A DNA stretch of 45,110 nt from Pseudomonadota bacterium (GCA_002747355.1 PDPC01000039.1:1-45110); one strand, 5' to 3'. Numbered from the stretch's first letter, positions 1-9,018 are shown. The notes: generated by a model not told the origin, from the sequence alone. A program made the numbers and translations.

Positions 1-137
1 GGTTGCTTGCTACCAGCAGGCGCCCTCCTCGCTCCTACGCCGTGATTCCGCATCCTTCGCGCAGCTCGGTCCGGTCAGCTGATCAGCGCTCTAGAGCGCT
101 GACCAGCTGACCTCCCGTCGCTGCGCTGGTCTGCGAC
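1..137 (+). repeat. R2 element: right end followed by left end of a second copy
   Basis: Positions 1-94 closely match 29725-29820 (shared stretches include CACCAGCAGGCG-type and GTGATTCCGCATCCTTCGC). Positions 91-137 match the other end of the same element at 29655-29702 (CTAGAGCGCTGACCA, then CCTCCCGTCG, then GCGCTGGTCTGCGA). The right end of one copy is therefore joined to the left end of another through a shared CTAG at 91-94, which suggests head-to-tail copies. The first copy runs off the window start. The second is cut short by a low-complexity TGCGAC/TCTGC-rich stretch (130-190) just before hflX. The element contains no open reading frame that looks coding. Confidence 0.75.
73..112. repeat. 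40-bp near-perfect palindrome at the R2/R2 junction
   Basis: The two 20-base arms (73-92 and 93-112) are reverse complements with one mismatch, centred on CTAG. The palindrome arises because the right end of one R2 copy meets the left end of the next and the two ends are inverted repeats of each other. It could form a cruciform, or a hairpin in RNA upstream of hflX. No function is shown. Confidence 0.8.
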
Positions 138-200
138 GTCTGCGACGGCTGCGACTTCTGCTTCGGCTGCTGCTGCGACTTCTGCTACTAGAACCTGCAT

Positions 201-1862
201 ATGGCGAGCAAGGTCACCGGCAACATCGTAGGTCTGAAAGCGAGCGCGCTCCGGCTGGCCGAGCGCGTCTATCGGCGTCGCGTGCGCACTCATCAGGTGG
301 TCTCGGCGGAGCTGGCCTCCCAGCTCTGCAGCTTCTCTCAGGAGACGGGGCGGCAGATCGGCGTGCTGCTCAGCCGCCGCGGGCAGCCCGAGCACGTGTT
401 CATCGGCGACGCCAACCGGCTCTGGCTGCCCGAGTTCGGTCGGCTCCGCGCCGGGCGCGGGCGCCTGCGCGGGCTGCGGCTGATCCACACCCACCTGCGC
501 GACGAGGGGCTGACCAACGACGACCTCACCGACCTCGCGCTGCTGCGCCTCGATCTCGTCAGCGCGATCACGATCAGCGCCGACGGGCATCCCCATCGGA
601 TCCACACGGCGCACCTGCTGCCGGGGGAGCATCGCCAGCCTTGGCGCGTGCTCGACCCACAGCTGGTCCACGACGACAAGCTCGACCCGATCGAGCTCTT
701 GCGCTCCCTCGAGGAGGAGTTCGCGCGGCAGTCGCGGGCGCAGGAGGCCGAGGGCGGCGATCGCGCGGTGCTGGTGCACGTGGCCGAGCGGGGCGCCGCG
801 CGCAGCCCTGAGGCCCATATCGCCGAGCTCAGCGAGCTCTGTCGCACCGCCGGGGTGGCGGTGGTCGACACCCTGGTGCAGCGCCGAGCGCGAGCTGATC
901 CGCGCTACGCCGTGGGTAAGGGCAAGCTCGACGAGGTCGTGCTGCGGGCCAATCAGCTTGGTGCGGAGCTCTTGATCTTCGACCCAGACCTGACGCCGGC
1001 GCAGGCGCGCGCCCTCGGCGACGCCACCGAGCTGAAGGTCATCGATCGCTCGATGCTGATCCTCGACATCTTCGCCCAGCACGCCACCACCGGGGACGGC
1101 AAGCTCCAGGTCGAGCTCGCGCAGCTGCGCTACACGCTGCCGCGGCTGGTCGCGAAGAACACGATGATGAGCCGGCTCACCGGCGGCATCGGCGGGCGCG
1201 GCCCCGGCGAGACGAAGCTGGAGATCAACCGCCGCCGGGCCCGCGAGCGGATCGCGCGGCTGGAGCGGCAGCTCAAGGCGGTCGCCGATCAACGCAGCCG
1301 GCGCCGCGCCCTGCGCCAGCGCAAGGGGCTGCCGGTGGTCAGCATCGTCGGCTATACCAACGCCGGCAAGTCGACGCTGCTCAACACGCTGACCGCCGAC
1401 GGCGTCAAGGAGGGCGCCCTCGCCGCCGACAAGCTCTTCGCCACGCTCAACCCGACCAGCCGGCGGCTGCGCTTCCCCACCGAGCGGGAGCTGATCATCA
1501 ACGACACCGTGGGCTTCATCCACGATCTGCCCGAGGAGCTGGTGGCGGCCTTCCGCGCGACCCTCGAGGAGCTCGCCGAGACCGACCTGCTGGTGCACAT
1601 GGTCGACGTCTCGGCTCCGGAGTTTCGCGATCAGATCGGCGCCGTGGAGCGGATCCTCGCCGAGCTCGAGCTCGACGACCCGCCCCGGCTCTTGGTGTTC
1701 AACAAGATCGACCGCCTCGACCCCGAGGAGCTCGAGCAGCGCAGCCGGGCTTATGACGCGATCCCGATCTCGGCGCTGGACCAAGACAGCACGCGACCGC
1801 TGATGCAGGCCATCGAGCGGCGGCTCTGGCTCGAAGGCAAGGACATCCACGACGCCCGATGA
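201..1862 (+). CDS. hflX: GTPase HflX, long form
   Basis: HflX is a translational GTPase that binds the 50S subunit and splits stalled 70S ribosomes. The 553-residue product has the HflX glycine-rich segment GGRGPGETKLE near residue 330 and a full G domain: P-loop GYTNAGKST near 384, DTVGF (G3) near 435 and NKID (G4) near 501. It is about 130 residues longer than the E. coli protein. The extra N-terminal part (including IHTHLRDEGLTNDDL) precedes the usual HflX N-domain, as in other long-form HflX proteins of delta-type bacteria. The ATG at 201 has no obvious Shine-Dalgarno sequence. An R2 repeat and a low-complexity tract lie immediately upstream. The family assignment is secure; only the exact start is uncertain. 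Confidence 0.95.
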   Translation: MASKVTGNIVGLKASALRLAERVYRRRVRTHQVVSAELASQLCSFSQETGRQIGVLLSRRGQPEHVFIGDANRLWLPEFGRLRAGRGRLRGLRLIHTHLRDEGLTNDDLTDLALLRLDLVSAITISADGHPHRIHTAHLLPGEHRQPWRVLDPQLVHDDKLDPIELLRSLEEEFARQSRAQEAEGGDRAVLVHVAERGAARSPEAHIAELSELCRTAGVAVVDTLVQRRARADPRYAVGKGKLDEVVLRANQLGAELLIFDPDLTPAQARALGDATELKVIDRSMLILDIFAQHATTGDGKLQVELAQLRYTLPRLVAKNTMMSRLTGGIGGRGPGETKLEINRRRARERIARLERQLKAVADQRSRRRALRQRKGLPVVSIVGYTNAGKSTLLNTLTADGVKEGALAADKLFATLNPTSRRLRFPTERELIINDTVGFIHDLPEELVAAFRATLEELAETDLLVHMVDVSAPEFRDQIGAVERILAELELDDPPRLLVFNKIDRLDPEELEQRSRAYDAIPISALDQDSTRPLMQAIERRLWLEGKDIHDAR

Positions 1863-1873
1863 CGCGGGCGTTT
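1852..1873 (+). terminator. possible hairpin terminator at the hflX stop
   Basis: ACGCCCG (1852-1858) pairs with CGGGCGT (1865-1871) around a six-base loop that contains the hflX stop codon, followed by only a short T run. It lies between the convergent ends of hflX and the next gene. The U-tract is weak, so this is tentative. Confidence 0.3.
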
Positions 1874-1911
1874 GGCGTCGGGTCGCCAGGGGGCAGGGGG
1901 AGGCTCGGCGC

Positions 1912-3027
1912 TTACTTTGGCTTGGCCTTGAGGATCGCGCGGCCGTCGCGGATCACGACCTGAAAGTCGATCTCGCGGCCAGCGTGCATCTCGCGGATCT
2001 TCGGGAGCTGGCGCTCGATGGTCTTGACCAGCGAGTCGTAGCGGACGGTCGTCGGGTCCTCGCCACACATCGTCTTGGCCCGCATGTAGCGCCGGTAGAG
2101 CGAGTCCATCTTGTCTTTGGATAGGCCATCGGAGGCGCCGGTCGCGGCGGGTGGTCGAGCGGCGCCGCTGGGCGGGGCCGTAGAGGGCTGGGGGCGCGCG
2201 GAGAGGTCGCCGCCAGGGCGTCGTAGCTGGCGGCCCAGAGGGCGCGCTGGGAGATCTCTCGCGGGCCGCCGCGCCAGCTCGTCGAGGCTGTCGAGGTCGT
2301 CGGCGTCGGCCGGGATCGGTGGGGGGGAAGCCCTGCCGCCCTGAGGGAGAGAGGAAGAGGGGGGGCCGACGGGGCCGGTGGCGGGAGCGGCGAAGGGCGA
2401 CGCGGCGCCGGGCTCGGTGTCGCTGGTGGTGTCGTCGAAGGCGCTCTCGAAGGCCTGGTCGACGTCGCCCTCGTCGAAGCTCGGCTCCCAGCTCTCGACG
2501 GGGCTAGGCCACTCGTTGGTCGCGCCGTCGTCGAAGGTGTGTGGCTGCCCGGTGAGATCGTCGGCGGGGCGCCCCCGGATCGCCGAGGCCGAGCGCCGCT
2601 GCTTCTTCTGCCGCTCGAGCTCGCGCGCCTTCTCGGCGGCCTCCGCCAGCGCGCGCTCGACGTCGCCAGAGCGCTTGAGCTTGCCCAGCTCGGGCATCTC
2701 GATGCCCTTGCGTTGCATCTTGCGACGCACCCGCGCCAGATCGCGGTGGTAGGTCCCGGCCTCGATCGCTCGCAGCGTCCGATTCCAGTAGTTGCGGTAG
2801 GTGTTGAACTTCTGCACCAGCGTGCGCAGCTTGTAGCGCAGCGCCGTGTTCTGGATCGTCTCGTTGTCGAGCTTGCGCATCACGCGCACGACCTCTTTGA
2901 GCTGCACCGCGGGCTCGCGCTTCTCGATGCCCAAAAAGTACTGCTCGTAGGTCACCCGCAGCCGCTCGAGCTTACGCTCGAAGTCGGAGACCTCGGCGGC
3001 GATGTCCTTGAAAGCAGACGGCTCCAC
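1912..3027 (-). CDS. MXAN_5187-like coiled-coil protein
   Basis: This 371-residue protein of unknown function resembles the conserved part of the Myxococcus MXAN_5187 family. Residues 1-135 are strongly helical and charged and contain the recognisable YEQYFLGIEKREP segment near residue 27. A low-complexity Pro/Ala/Asp linker follows (about 140-295). A second conserved segment closes the protein (about 300-371, DSLYRRYMRAKTMCGEDP and a predicted beta-rich end). There is no signal peptide or membrane segment, so it is probably cytoplasmic. It is convergent with hflX and divergent from the following lipoprotein gene. The role is unknown, and the family name is from memory of sequence style. Confidence 0.75.
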   Translation of the reverse strand: MEPSAFKDIAAEVSDFERKLERLRVTYEQYFLGIEKREPAVQLKEVVRVMRKLDNETIQNTALRYKLRTLVQKFNTYRNYWNRTLRAIEAGTYHRDLARVRRKMQRKGIEMPELGKLKRSGDVERALAEAAEKARELERQKKQRRSASAIRGRPADDLTGQPHTFDDGATNEWPSPVESWEPSFDEGDVDQAFESAFDDTTSDTEPGAASPFAAPATGPVGPPSSSLPQGGRASPPPIPADADDLDSLDELARRPARDLPARPLGRQLRRPGGDLSARPQPSTAPPSGAARPPAATGASDGLSKDKMDSLYRRYMRAKTMCGEDPTTVRYDSLVKTIERQLPKIREMHAGREIDFQVVIRDGRAILKAKPK

Positions 3028-3115
3028 GCGTTGACTATACCACCGGGCTCGCGGCGGGCCGAGAGGATGGCAACGAAGCGTGTCGGTGTGTTACGACCCA
3101 CCGCTGCATACCGTC

Positions 3116-4915
3116 ATGTCGTCGCCGTCGCCCATTCGCTTCATCTCGCCCTCGCTCTGCCAGGTCAGCCTGAGCACGCTCCTCGTCGTGACCACGCTGG
3201 CCTGCGGTGGTCCGCCGGCGCCAGCGAGCCGCCCGAGCGAGCCCGTCGTGGTCGCCCCGCCGCCTCTCTCGCCGCTCGATCTGCGCGAGGCGGTGCTGGC
3301 GACCTTGGTCGTCCCACGGTCGCGAGAGGTGATCGCGCGGCTCTCGGGTTACGCACGTCCGCTGCGTCGCCTGCCGCTCTTAGGCCGGGTCTTCTCGCCC
3401 GCCGGCTTGGCGCGCGGCCTCTTTCGTGGCCTCGCTCCGCTTCTCGACCTCGACCGGCCCGTGGCCCTCGCGTTGATCGACGAGCGCCGCGGTCGGCGCT
3501 TCAGCTGGCGTGATCAGCTGGTGATCGCGCTGCCGCTCCGCGAGCCCAGCGGCAAGGCGTTGATCGCCGCGCTACGGCGGCGATACCCCCAGCGTGTGGC
3601 GCTCGGCCCGCGGGGGGTTCGCTTCGGTGATCCGCGAGGAGCGGCGCTCTGGCTCCAGATCTCGCGCGGGGGCTGGGCCTTCGTGGCCAGGCGCCCGCGG
3701 CTGCATCGCGGGGCCGCCTCCGCGCTCCGCCCGCTGCTCGCCACGGCGCCGAAGGTGCTGCGCCTGGTGGTGCGCGCTGATCGCGTCGGCGCGAGCTTCC
3801 CCACCGCCCGCGCGTTGGCGGCGGGGCTGCTGCGCGCTCGCGCCCAGGGTCGCGGTGGGCTGCAGCGGCTCGTGGCGCGAGCGCTGGGGTTGCCGACGCT
3901 GGCCGCGGTGGTGACTCAGGTGCAAGACGCCGAGCTCGAGTTCGATCTGCGGGCCGACGGGATCCGCGTCGCGGCGACCCTGCGCGGCGGCGCGGCGCTC
4001 GCGAGGCTCCGCCGTTTGGCGGCGGTGGGCCACGCCTGGGGTGCGGAGCTGCTGCCGTCGTCGCTGCCGCTGCTCGTCGCGAGCCACGGCGATCGTCTCG
4101 AGCGTGGACGCGCGCTCGCGCGTCTGGTGCAGCCCGTGGTGCCCGCTGGCGCCCGCGCCACCGCTCGTAAGCTGGCCGCCGAGCTGGCCGCGAGCCTCGG
4201 TCCGGGGCGAAGCACCGCCTACGGCGCACCGCGTGGCCAGCTCGCCGCCGCGGGCGTCGTCTCTGTTGTCGATCCGGCCCAGGCCCAGCGCGCGCTGACG
4301 GCGCTCGCCCGGCTGCTGGCTCGCCACCTGCCGAGCTGGCTCGTGGGGCGCCCCCGCCCAACAGCGAGGCCAACCCGCTTTCGCGTGGGCAGGGGGCGCT
4401 TCAGCGCGATCGCCCTCGCCTTGCCGGCCACGGCCCAGGCGCGGCGGGCGCTCCTGGGGCCGCGGCCCTGTCTGGCCTTCGGGGTGCTCCGCGGGACGCT
4501 GCTCTGGGCCGCGGGGCCGCGCTGCCGCGCCGAGGTCAGGGCGCTGGCCATCGGCCACGCCGCGGCAACCCGAAGGCAGACGCCTCCCAAGGGCTCGCGG
4601 GTCGCCTCGGCGCTCCGGGCGCACCTCGGCGCTGTGAAGGTCAGCCAGGGCTTCGCGCTCTCGCTGGCCGCCGCCGCCCGGCAGGCGCTGCCCATCGCCG
4701 CGGCCCGTGGTCTGCTCTCGTCGCAGACGGGGGCGCTGGCGCGGATGCTCGTGCCGCCCCCGGGCTCGGAGCGGGAGCTGATCGTCGTCGGCCGCTGGCG
4801 GCCAGTCGGCTCGACCGTGCGGGTCCGGCTCCAGCTCCCCGTCGACGTCCTCGAGCTCGGCGCCCAGGTCGCCGCGCTGATGCTTCGCATCGGCTCCTAT
4901 GGGCGACGACGCTGA
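3116..4915 (+). CDS. large predicted lipoprotein, unknown function
   Basis: The product is about 599 residues from the ATG at 3116. A GTG at 3080 would add 12 residues but weaken the signal peptide. The N-terminus has a hydrophobic segment ending in a lipobox (VVTTLAC, Cys near residue 31), so lipid anchoring is expected. The rest is extremely Ala/Leu/Arg-rich with no domain I recognise. Repeated segments of hydrophobic strands alternating with Arg-rich stretches resemble the DUF3352-like substrate or stress lipoproteins of myxobacteria, but this is only an impression. No strong Shine-Dalgarno sequence is visible. It stands alone between the MXAN_5187-like gene and rseP. Confidence 0.7.
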   Translation: MSSPSPIRFISPSLCQVSLSTLLVVTTLACGGPPAPASRPSEPVVVAPPPLSPLDLREAVLATLVVPRSREVIARLSGYARPLRRLPLLGRVFSPAGLARGLFRGLAPLLDLDRPVALALIDERRGRRFSWRDQLVIALPLREPSGKALIAALRRRYPQRVALGPRGVRFGDPRGAALWLQISRGGWAFVARRPRLHRGAASALRPLLATAPKVLRLVVRADRVGASFPTARALAAGLLRARAQGRGGLQRLVARALGLPTLAAVVTQVQDAELEFDLRADGIRVAATLRGGAALARLRRLAAVGHAWGAELLPSSLPLLVASHGDRLERGRALARLVQPVVPAGARATARKLAAELAASLGPGRSTAYGAPRGQLAAAGVVSVVDPAQAQRALTALARLLARHLPSWLVGRPRPTARPTRFRVGRGRFSAIALALPATAQARRALLGPRPCLAFGVLRGTLLWAAGPRCRAEVRALAIGHAAATRRQTPPKGSRVASALRAHLGAVKVSQGFALSLAAAARQALPIAAARGLLSSQTGALARMLVPPPGSERELIVVGRWRPVGSTVRVRLQLPVDVLELGAQVAALMLRIGSYGRRR

Positions 4916-4988
4916 GCTGTAGCGCGCTGCTCGGCTCGTCGGGCTCGGCGTCGCGTCACCGCCTGGTATCTGCTAGGTTCCCCCGGCT

Positions 4989-6647
4989 ATGATCGTCGTC
5001 TATTTCATCCTGCTGGTCGGGGTGCTGATCTTCGTCCACGAGCTCGGCCACTTCCTCTTTGCCAAGCTCTTTGACGTGAAGGTGCTGAAGTTCTCCCTCG
5101 GCTTCGGCCCCAAGGCCACGGGCTTTCACCGCGGCGAGACCGAGTACTGCGTGGGCTGGCTGCCTTTGGGCGGCTTCGTCAAGATGCTCGGCGAGGACCC
5201 CAACGACGAGATCCGCCGCGAGGACCAGGGCCGGGCGTTTCATCAGAAGCCGCTCTGGCAGCGCTACATCGTCGTCTTCGCCGGTCCGGCCTTCAACCTG
5301 ATCTTCCCGATCTTCATCTACGTCGTCTTCTTCGCCGCCCACACGACGCTGCTGCCGGCGGTGATCGGCAAGTCCTTCCGGGGCCAGCCCGCCGCGGAGG
5401 CCGGGCTCCTGCCCGGTGACACGATCGTCGAGATCAACGGAAAGAAGGTGCGCTACTGGGAGGACCTCAAGCGGCAGATCTCGGGGCACCCCAGCGAGTC
5501 TTTGAAGTTCCGCATCGAGCGCGACGGCAAGACCTTCGAGCGCTTCATCACGCCGCGGGAGCATGTGCGCCAGCATCCCCTCGGTTACAAAGAGCGCTAC
5601 GGGCTCGTCGGCATCTCGCCCTACTTCGAGCTGGCGCAGATCGGGATCAGCGACCCACGCTCGCCAGCGGCGCGAGCGCGGCTGCAGACCGGGGACCTGA
5701 TCACCAGCGTCAACGGTCACCCCGTCGAGCGCTGGGCCGATCTGGCCAAGCGGCTGCGGCGAAACCGCGGCCAGGCGCTGAACGTCTCCTATCTGCGCCC
5801 GGGAGGCACGGTGAGCGGCTTCTTCGACCTGCATCTGCTCGCGCCGGCGGTGGCGGTGGTCGACCCCACGCCCACGATCGTCGCCGGCAGCATCAAGGGC
5901 TATCAGACGGGGATCCACTCGGCGGAGTTTTTCGTGCAGCACGTCGAGAGGGACTCGCCAGCCTGGACGATCGGCATGCGCTCCGGTGATCGGGTGGTGG
6001 CCTTCAACGGCAAGCCCGTGACCCATTGGGAGCTGATCGAGCTCGAGCTCCGCTCGCGGCGCTCGCAGAAGGGCGGTGGTCATACGATCCGCTGGATCCC
6101 CTTCGGGGGCACGGAGACGTCCGGGAAGTTCAAGCTCGCCCGAAAGACCTTCACCGACGAGTACAAGCAAGAGCAGGTGCGCTACGTCTTCGGCGCGCAT
6201 AATCGGCTGCTAACCAAGAGCGCCGATCCGATCCCGATCGAGGGGCGCATCGGCTACGCGATCAGCGAGTCGGTGCGAAAGACCGGCGAGATCGTCGGCG
6301 TGATGACCGTGGCCTTCGTGCAGCTCTTCCGCGGGGCGATCTCGAGCGACACCATCGGCGGTCCGGTGATGCTGGCCTACACCGCCCACGTGGCGGCGAA
6401 GAAGGGCTGGGATCATTTCCTCTGGATGATGGCGGTGATCAGCATCAACCTCGGCATCATCAACCTGCTACCGATCCCGATCCTCGACGGGGGGCACATC
6501 ATGTTCTTCACCTTCGAGGCGATCAAGCGCCGGCCGCTGAGCCTCCGGGCGCGCGAGATCGCCTCCTACATCGGGCTCTTTCTGTTGATCTCGCTGATGG
6601 TCTTCGCGCTGAAGAACGACCTCGTGCGCTACCTCTTCACCAAGTAG
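4989..6647 (+). CDS. rseP: RseP-type site-2 zinc protease with three PDZ domains
   Basis: This is an intramembrane metalloprotease that cleaves membrane-bound regulators such as anti-sigma factors. It acts in the inner membrane. The zinc site HELGH is at residues 17-21 in the first transmembrane helix, and the second catalytic motif NLLPIPILDGGH lies near the C-terminus with flanking helices. Three PDZ-type segments are visible: GDTIVEINGKKV, GDLITSVNGHPV and GDRVVAFNGKPV. At 552 residues it is about 100 longer than E. coli RseP, which has two PDZ domains. tsaB follows 9 bp downstream, probably in the same transcript. The family is certain; the substrate is unknown, although a sigma/one-TM-protein pair is encoded at 24832-26120. 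Confidence 0.93.
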   Translation: MIVVYFILLVGVLIFVHELGHFLFAKLFDVKVLKFSLGFGPKATGFHRGETEYCVGWLPLGGFVKMLGEDPNDEIRREDQGRAFHQKPLWQRYIVVFAGPAFNLIFPIFIYVVFFAAHTTLLPAVIGKSFRGQPAAEAGLLPGDTIVEINGKKVRYWEDLKRQISGHPSESLKFRIERDGKTFERFITPREHVRQHPLGYKERYGLVGISPYFELAQIGISDPRSPAARARLQTGDLITSVNGHPVERWADLAKRLRRNRGQALNVSYLRPGGTVSGFFDLHLLAPAVAVVDPTPTIVAGSIKGYQTGIHSAEFFVQHVERDSPAWTIGMRSGDRVVAFNGKPVTHWELIELELRSRRSQKGGGHTIRWIPFGGTETSGKFKLARKTFTDEYKQEQVRYVFGAHNRLLTKSADPIPIEGRIGYAISESVRKTGEIVGVMTVAFVQLFRGAISSDTIGGPVMLAYTAHVAAKKGWDHFLWMMAVISINLGIINLLPIPILDGGHIMFFTFEAIKRRPLSLRAREIASYIGLFLLISLMVFALKNDLVRYLFTK

Positions 6648-6656
6648 TCGATCGCG

Positions 6657-8000
6657 ATGGAACCGCTGCTACTCGTCTTCGACACGGCGACACAACAGGC
6701 CACCGCCTGCGTGGCGCGGGGCGCAGAGGTCCTCGCGTCGGCGGGGCGCGAGGTCACGACCCACTCCGAGGGTCTGCTCGCGCTGATCGATGAGGTGCTC
6801 GAGGCCGCGGGGGTGACGATCGGCGACGTCGACGGCGTGGTGGTCGGCCGCGGCCCCGGCTCCTTTACGGGCCTGCGCATCGGCATGGCGACGGCCAAGG
6901 GCCTCTGCATGGGCGCCGACACGCCGCTCTACCTCGTCGACACCCTCTGCGCCCTCCTCGCCGCGGGGGCCGCCGATCCGCGCGCCGCCGGGCGCCGCCC
7001 TCTGGCGGTGCTCGACGCGCGCCGCGGCGAGATCTTCTACCAGCTGGCGGAGCAAGAGCCAAAGCTGGCGCGACCCGAGGCGCTCGCTGCCGCTCTCGGG
7101 GCCGCCGCGCAGACGCCGCTCTTGCTCTGCGGTGACGGCGCGTTGCGCTACGGTGAGGCGCTCCGCGAGCAGCTCGAGGACGCAGAGATCGCCGCCGAGG
7201 GGGGCCACGCCGTGCGCGCCGAGCTGCTCCTCGAGGCGGCGCTGGCGGCGGTCTCGGTCGACACGCGGCGGGGTGAAGCCGGGCCGGCGCCCCAGGAAGA
7301 GCCCCAGGGAAACGGGCGGATCGATCTGGCCTCGGCGGCGCCGCTCTATCTCCGCGCGCCGGACATCCGTAAGCCGAAGCCGAAGCCCGCGCCGACGTCG
7401 AAGGCAGCGCCGACGTCGAAGGCAGCGCGCGCGAAGGCCGCGCGCGCGAAGCCCGCGCCGACGTCGAAGGCAGCGCGCGCGAAGCCAGCGCCAGCGCGCG
7501 CGAGGCCAGCGCCGAAGGCCACAGAGCCGCGCCCCGAAGAGCTAGAGGCGATGATCGAGCGCCTGCGCCAGAGCGGGCTGCGCCTCGATCGCGAGGGTCG
7601 CTGGTGGCATGAGGGGGCGGTGGTGGCGCATCCAGGGCTGGCGCGGGCCTTTCACCGCTGGCTCGACCGTCTCGACGACGGCCGCTACGTGCTGCGCCTC
7701 GACGAGCAGCGCTATTGCTACGTCGACGTCGACGACGCCCCCTACCTCGTGCGGACCGTCGAGCTCGAGGGCGAGGGCGCCGAGACGCGCGTCTTTTTGC
7801 TGCTCAGCGACGGCAGCCGCGAGGAGCTCGACTACGGCAGCCTCCGCGGCGGTGACGACGACGCCCTCTACTGCGCCGCGAAGGCGCGCTTCACGGCTCG
7901 CTTCTCTCGCCAGGCCCAGGCCCTCCTCGCCGATCGCGTCGACCAGCGCGGCGAGACGTTCTTCATCGAGGCGGCCGGCCGCCAGTTCGAGATCGGCTGA
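6657..8000 (+). CDS. tsaB: TsaB fused to a DUF1285-like domain
   Basis: TsaB is the partner of TsaD in making the t6A37 modification of ANN-decoding tRNAs. Residues 1-235 carry the TsaB fold: [15 protein letters not shown] at the start, [19 protein letters not shown] near 64, and [10 protein letters not shown] near 118. A Lys/Ala/Pro-rich linker built from direct repeats follows (about 240-292). Residues 293-447 look like DUF1285 ([10 protein letters not shown] near 311, [10 protein letters not shown] near 360), a family of unknown function that is normally a separate protein. The frame is continuous and the codon use is uniform, so the fusion appears real. TsaB proteins are usually about 220-240 residues, so the length itself is unusual. 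It follows rseP by 9 bp with no clear Shine-Dalgarno sequence. Confidence 0.88.
   Translation: MEPLLLVFDTATQQATACVARGAEVLASAGREVTTHSEGLLALIDEVLEAAGVTIGDVDGVVVGRGPGSFTGLRIGMATAKGLCMGADTPLYLVDTLCALLAAGAADPRAAGRRPLAVLDARRGEIFYQLAEQEPKLARPEALAAALGAAAQTPLLLCGDGALRYGEALREQLEDAEIAAEGGHAVRAELLLEAALAAVSVDTRRGEAGPAPQEEPQGNGRIDLASAAPLYLRAPDIRKPKPKPAPTSKAAPTSKAARAKAARAKPAPTSKAARAKPAPARARPAPKATEPRPEELEAMIERLRQSGLRLDREGRWWHEGAVVAHPGLARAFHRWLDRLDDGRYVLRLDEQRYCYVDVDDAPYLVRTVELEGEGAETRVFLLLSDGSREELDYGSLRGGDDDALYCAAKARFTARFSRQAQALLADRVDQRGETFFIEAAGRQFEIG
7375..7522 (+). repeat. direct repeats encoding the TsaB linker
   Basis: A block around GCGCCGACGTCGAAGGCAGC occurs three times, interspersed with shorter GCGCGCGAAG units. 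It encodes a [11 protein letters not shown]-type basic linker between the TsaB and DUF1285-like parts. Repeats of this kind change length easily, so linker length may differ between strains. Confidence 0.8.
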
Positions 8001-8002
8001 CT

Positions 8003-8141
8003 CGCCGAGCACGGCGAGCGGTCGGCGGTCGGTGCCGCAGAGCGCGCGCCGTACCGCCCGTATGGCTCGTCTCTTCGGCCACGAAAGCGGCGCGGCAGCT
8101 CAGCACCCGGCTCGGTCCCGCATGGGTGAAAAAGCTCCTAA
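8003..8141 (+). repeat. R1 element, copy 1 (left end degraded)
   Basis: The stretch CCGTATGGCTCGT to CAGCACCCGGCTC (about 8060-8113) matches 9235-9288 with only about four differences in 56 bases, and the start CGCCGAGCAC matches 9177-9186. The right terminus AAGCTCCTAA (8132-8141) is the inverted form of the left terminus TTAGGAGCTT seen at 9147. The copy fills the whole gap between the convergent tsaB and response-regulator genes, and its terminus contains the TAG stop codon of the latter. Confidence 0.8.
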
Positions 8142-8515
8142 GCCAAGGCGAGCTCGTCGACGAGCTCGCGCAGCGCGACGATGTCGATCGGCTTCTCGAC
8201 GAAGGCGTCGCAGCCGCTGTGGATCGCGAGCTGCTTTTCGCGGGTCATCACGCTGGCGCTGACCGCGACCAAGGGGATCGAGGCGGTCGCGGGGTCTCTC
8301 CGCAGCGCGGCGGCGATCTCGAAGCCCGAGAGCTTCGGCACGTCGAGGTCGAGCAGCACGAGCGCCGGTGAGAGCGCGCGGACCAGCGACAGCCCGCGCT
8401 CGCCGTCGGCCGCGCCGTGGACCTCGTAGTTGCCGCTGACCTCGAGCACCCGCTTGGTGAGCAGGAAGTTGTCGTGGTTATCCTCGACGTAGACGAGCCG
8501 CCGCCGCTCGCTCAC
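8138..8515 (-). CDS. single-domain response regulator (CheY-like)
   Basis: This 125-residue receiver domain has no output domain. It shows the acidic pair E11/D12, the predicted phospho-acceptor D56 in LVLLDLDVPK, the conserved Ser in VAVSAS and the Lys in VEKPID near 107. Such proteins relay phosphate between kinases and targets. The start is GTG (8515-8513), overlapping the TGA of the upstream lipoprotein gene by 4 bp (GTGA), so translation is probably coupled. The stop TAG lies in the terminus of an R1 repeat, so the last residues (ELALA) may have been altered when the element arrived. No kinase is adjacent. Kinases in this window that could signal to it are at 11653, 36334 and 38241, but there is no direct link. 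Confidence 0.9.
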   Translation of the reverse strand: MSERRRLVYVEDNHDNFLLTKRVLEVSGNYEVHGAADGERGLSLVRALSPALVLLDLDVPKLSGFEIAAALRRDPATASIPLVAVSASVMTREKQLAIHSGCDAFVEKPIDIVALRELVDELALA

Positions 8516-9018
8516 GGGCTTCGCTCCAGGTAGAACACGCCGTAGAGGTCGTTGCCGCGCATCACGCGTAGATGAACCCTATCGTCGGGAAAGAGGCTGA
8601 TCACGACGAACGCCGCCCCCGCGCCGCCGTCCGGCTCCCGCGCTGGCGCGCCGAACATCAGGTAGCTGCGCAGCGGATCGTTGCCGAAGGTCAGGCTCGC
8701 CAGCTCGTCGGCGGCCGACTTGATGAAGCGCGTCAGCGGCGTCTTGTCGAAGCGGCCGTCTGCGGTGGTCAGTGTCGCACGGACGGTCGTGAGGGCGACC
8801 TCGTCGAGCAGCAGCTCGCTGACCTTCGTGTCCTGATGGAAGCCCTGTCGCACGGCGGGCTCGGCGACGATCGTGCCGCGCCAGCGCCCCGTGTAGCTGC
8901 GCAGATCGGTGCAGGCGCCGACGAGCAGCGGGAGCGCCGCGGTGAATAGAACGACCAGCGTCCTGCGTCTGTGTCGTCGCGCCGGTGAGCGCTTCTGTGT
9001 TCGTGGCGTCGTCGCCAT
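8512..9018 (-). CDS. predicted lipoprotein upstream of a response regulator
   Basis: The product is about 168 residues from the ATG at 9018; an upstream in-frame ATG at 9063 would bury the signal peptide. A basic N-terminus (RRHRRRT) and hydrophobic stretch end in the lipobox LLVGAC. The mature part begins TDLRSYTGRWRGTIV and is beta-rich, reminiscent of small calycin-like lipoproteins (SYTGRWRG), but no family is recognised. The 4-bp overlap with the response regulator suggests co-translation and possibly a shared pathway, such as envelope sensing. That link is inference from spacing only. Confidence 0.75.
   Translation of the reverse strand: MATTPRTQKRSPARRHRRRTLVVLFTAALPLLVGACTDLRSYTGRWRGTIVAEPAVRQGFHQDTKVSELLLDEVALTTVRATLTTADGRFDKTPLTRFIKSAADELASLTFGNDPLRSYLMFGAPAREPDGGAGAAFVVISLFPDDRVHLRVMRGNDLYGVFYLERSP

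Noticed and set aside
75-1850. Long open frame opposite hflX
   Set aside because: It mirrors a clear gene in G+C-rich DNA, has repetitive composition and no domain; similar long opposite frames at 14262-16436 and 41460-43790 were rejected for the same reason.
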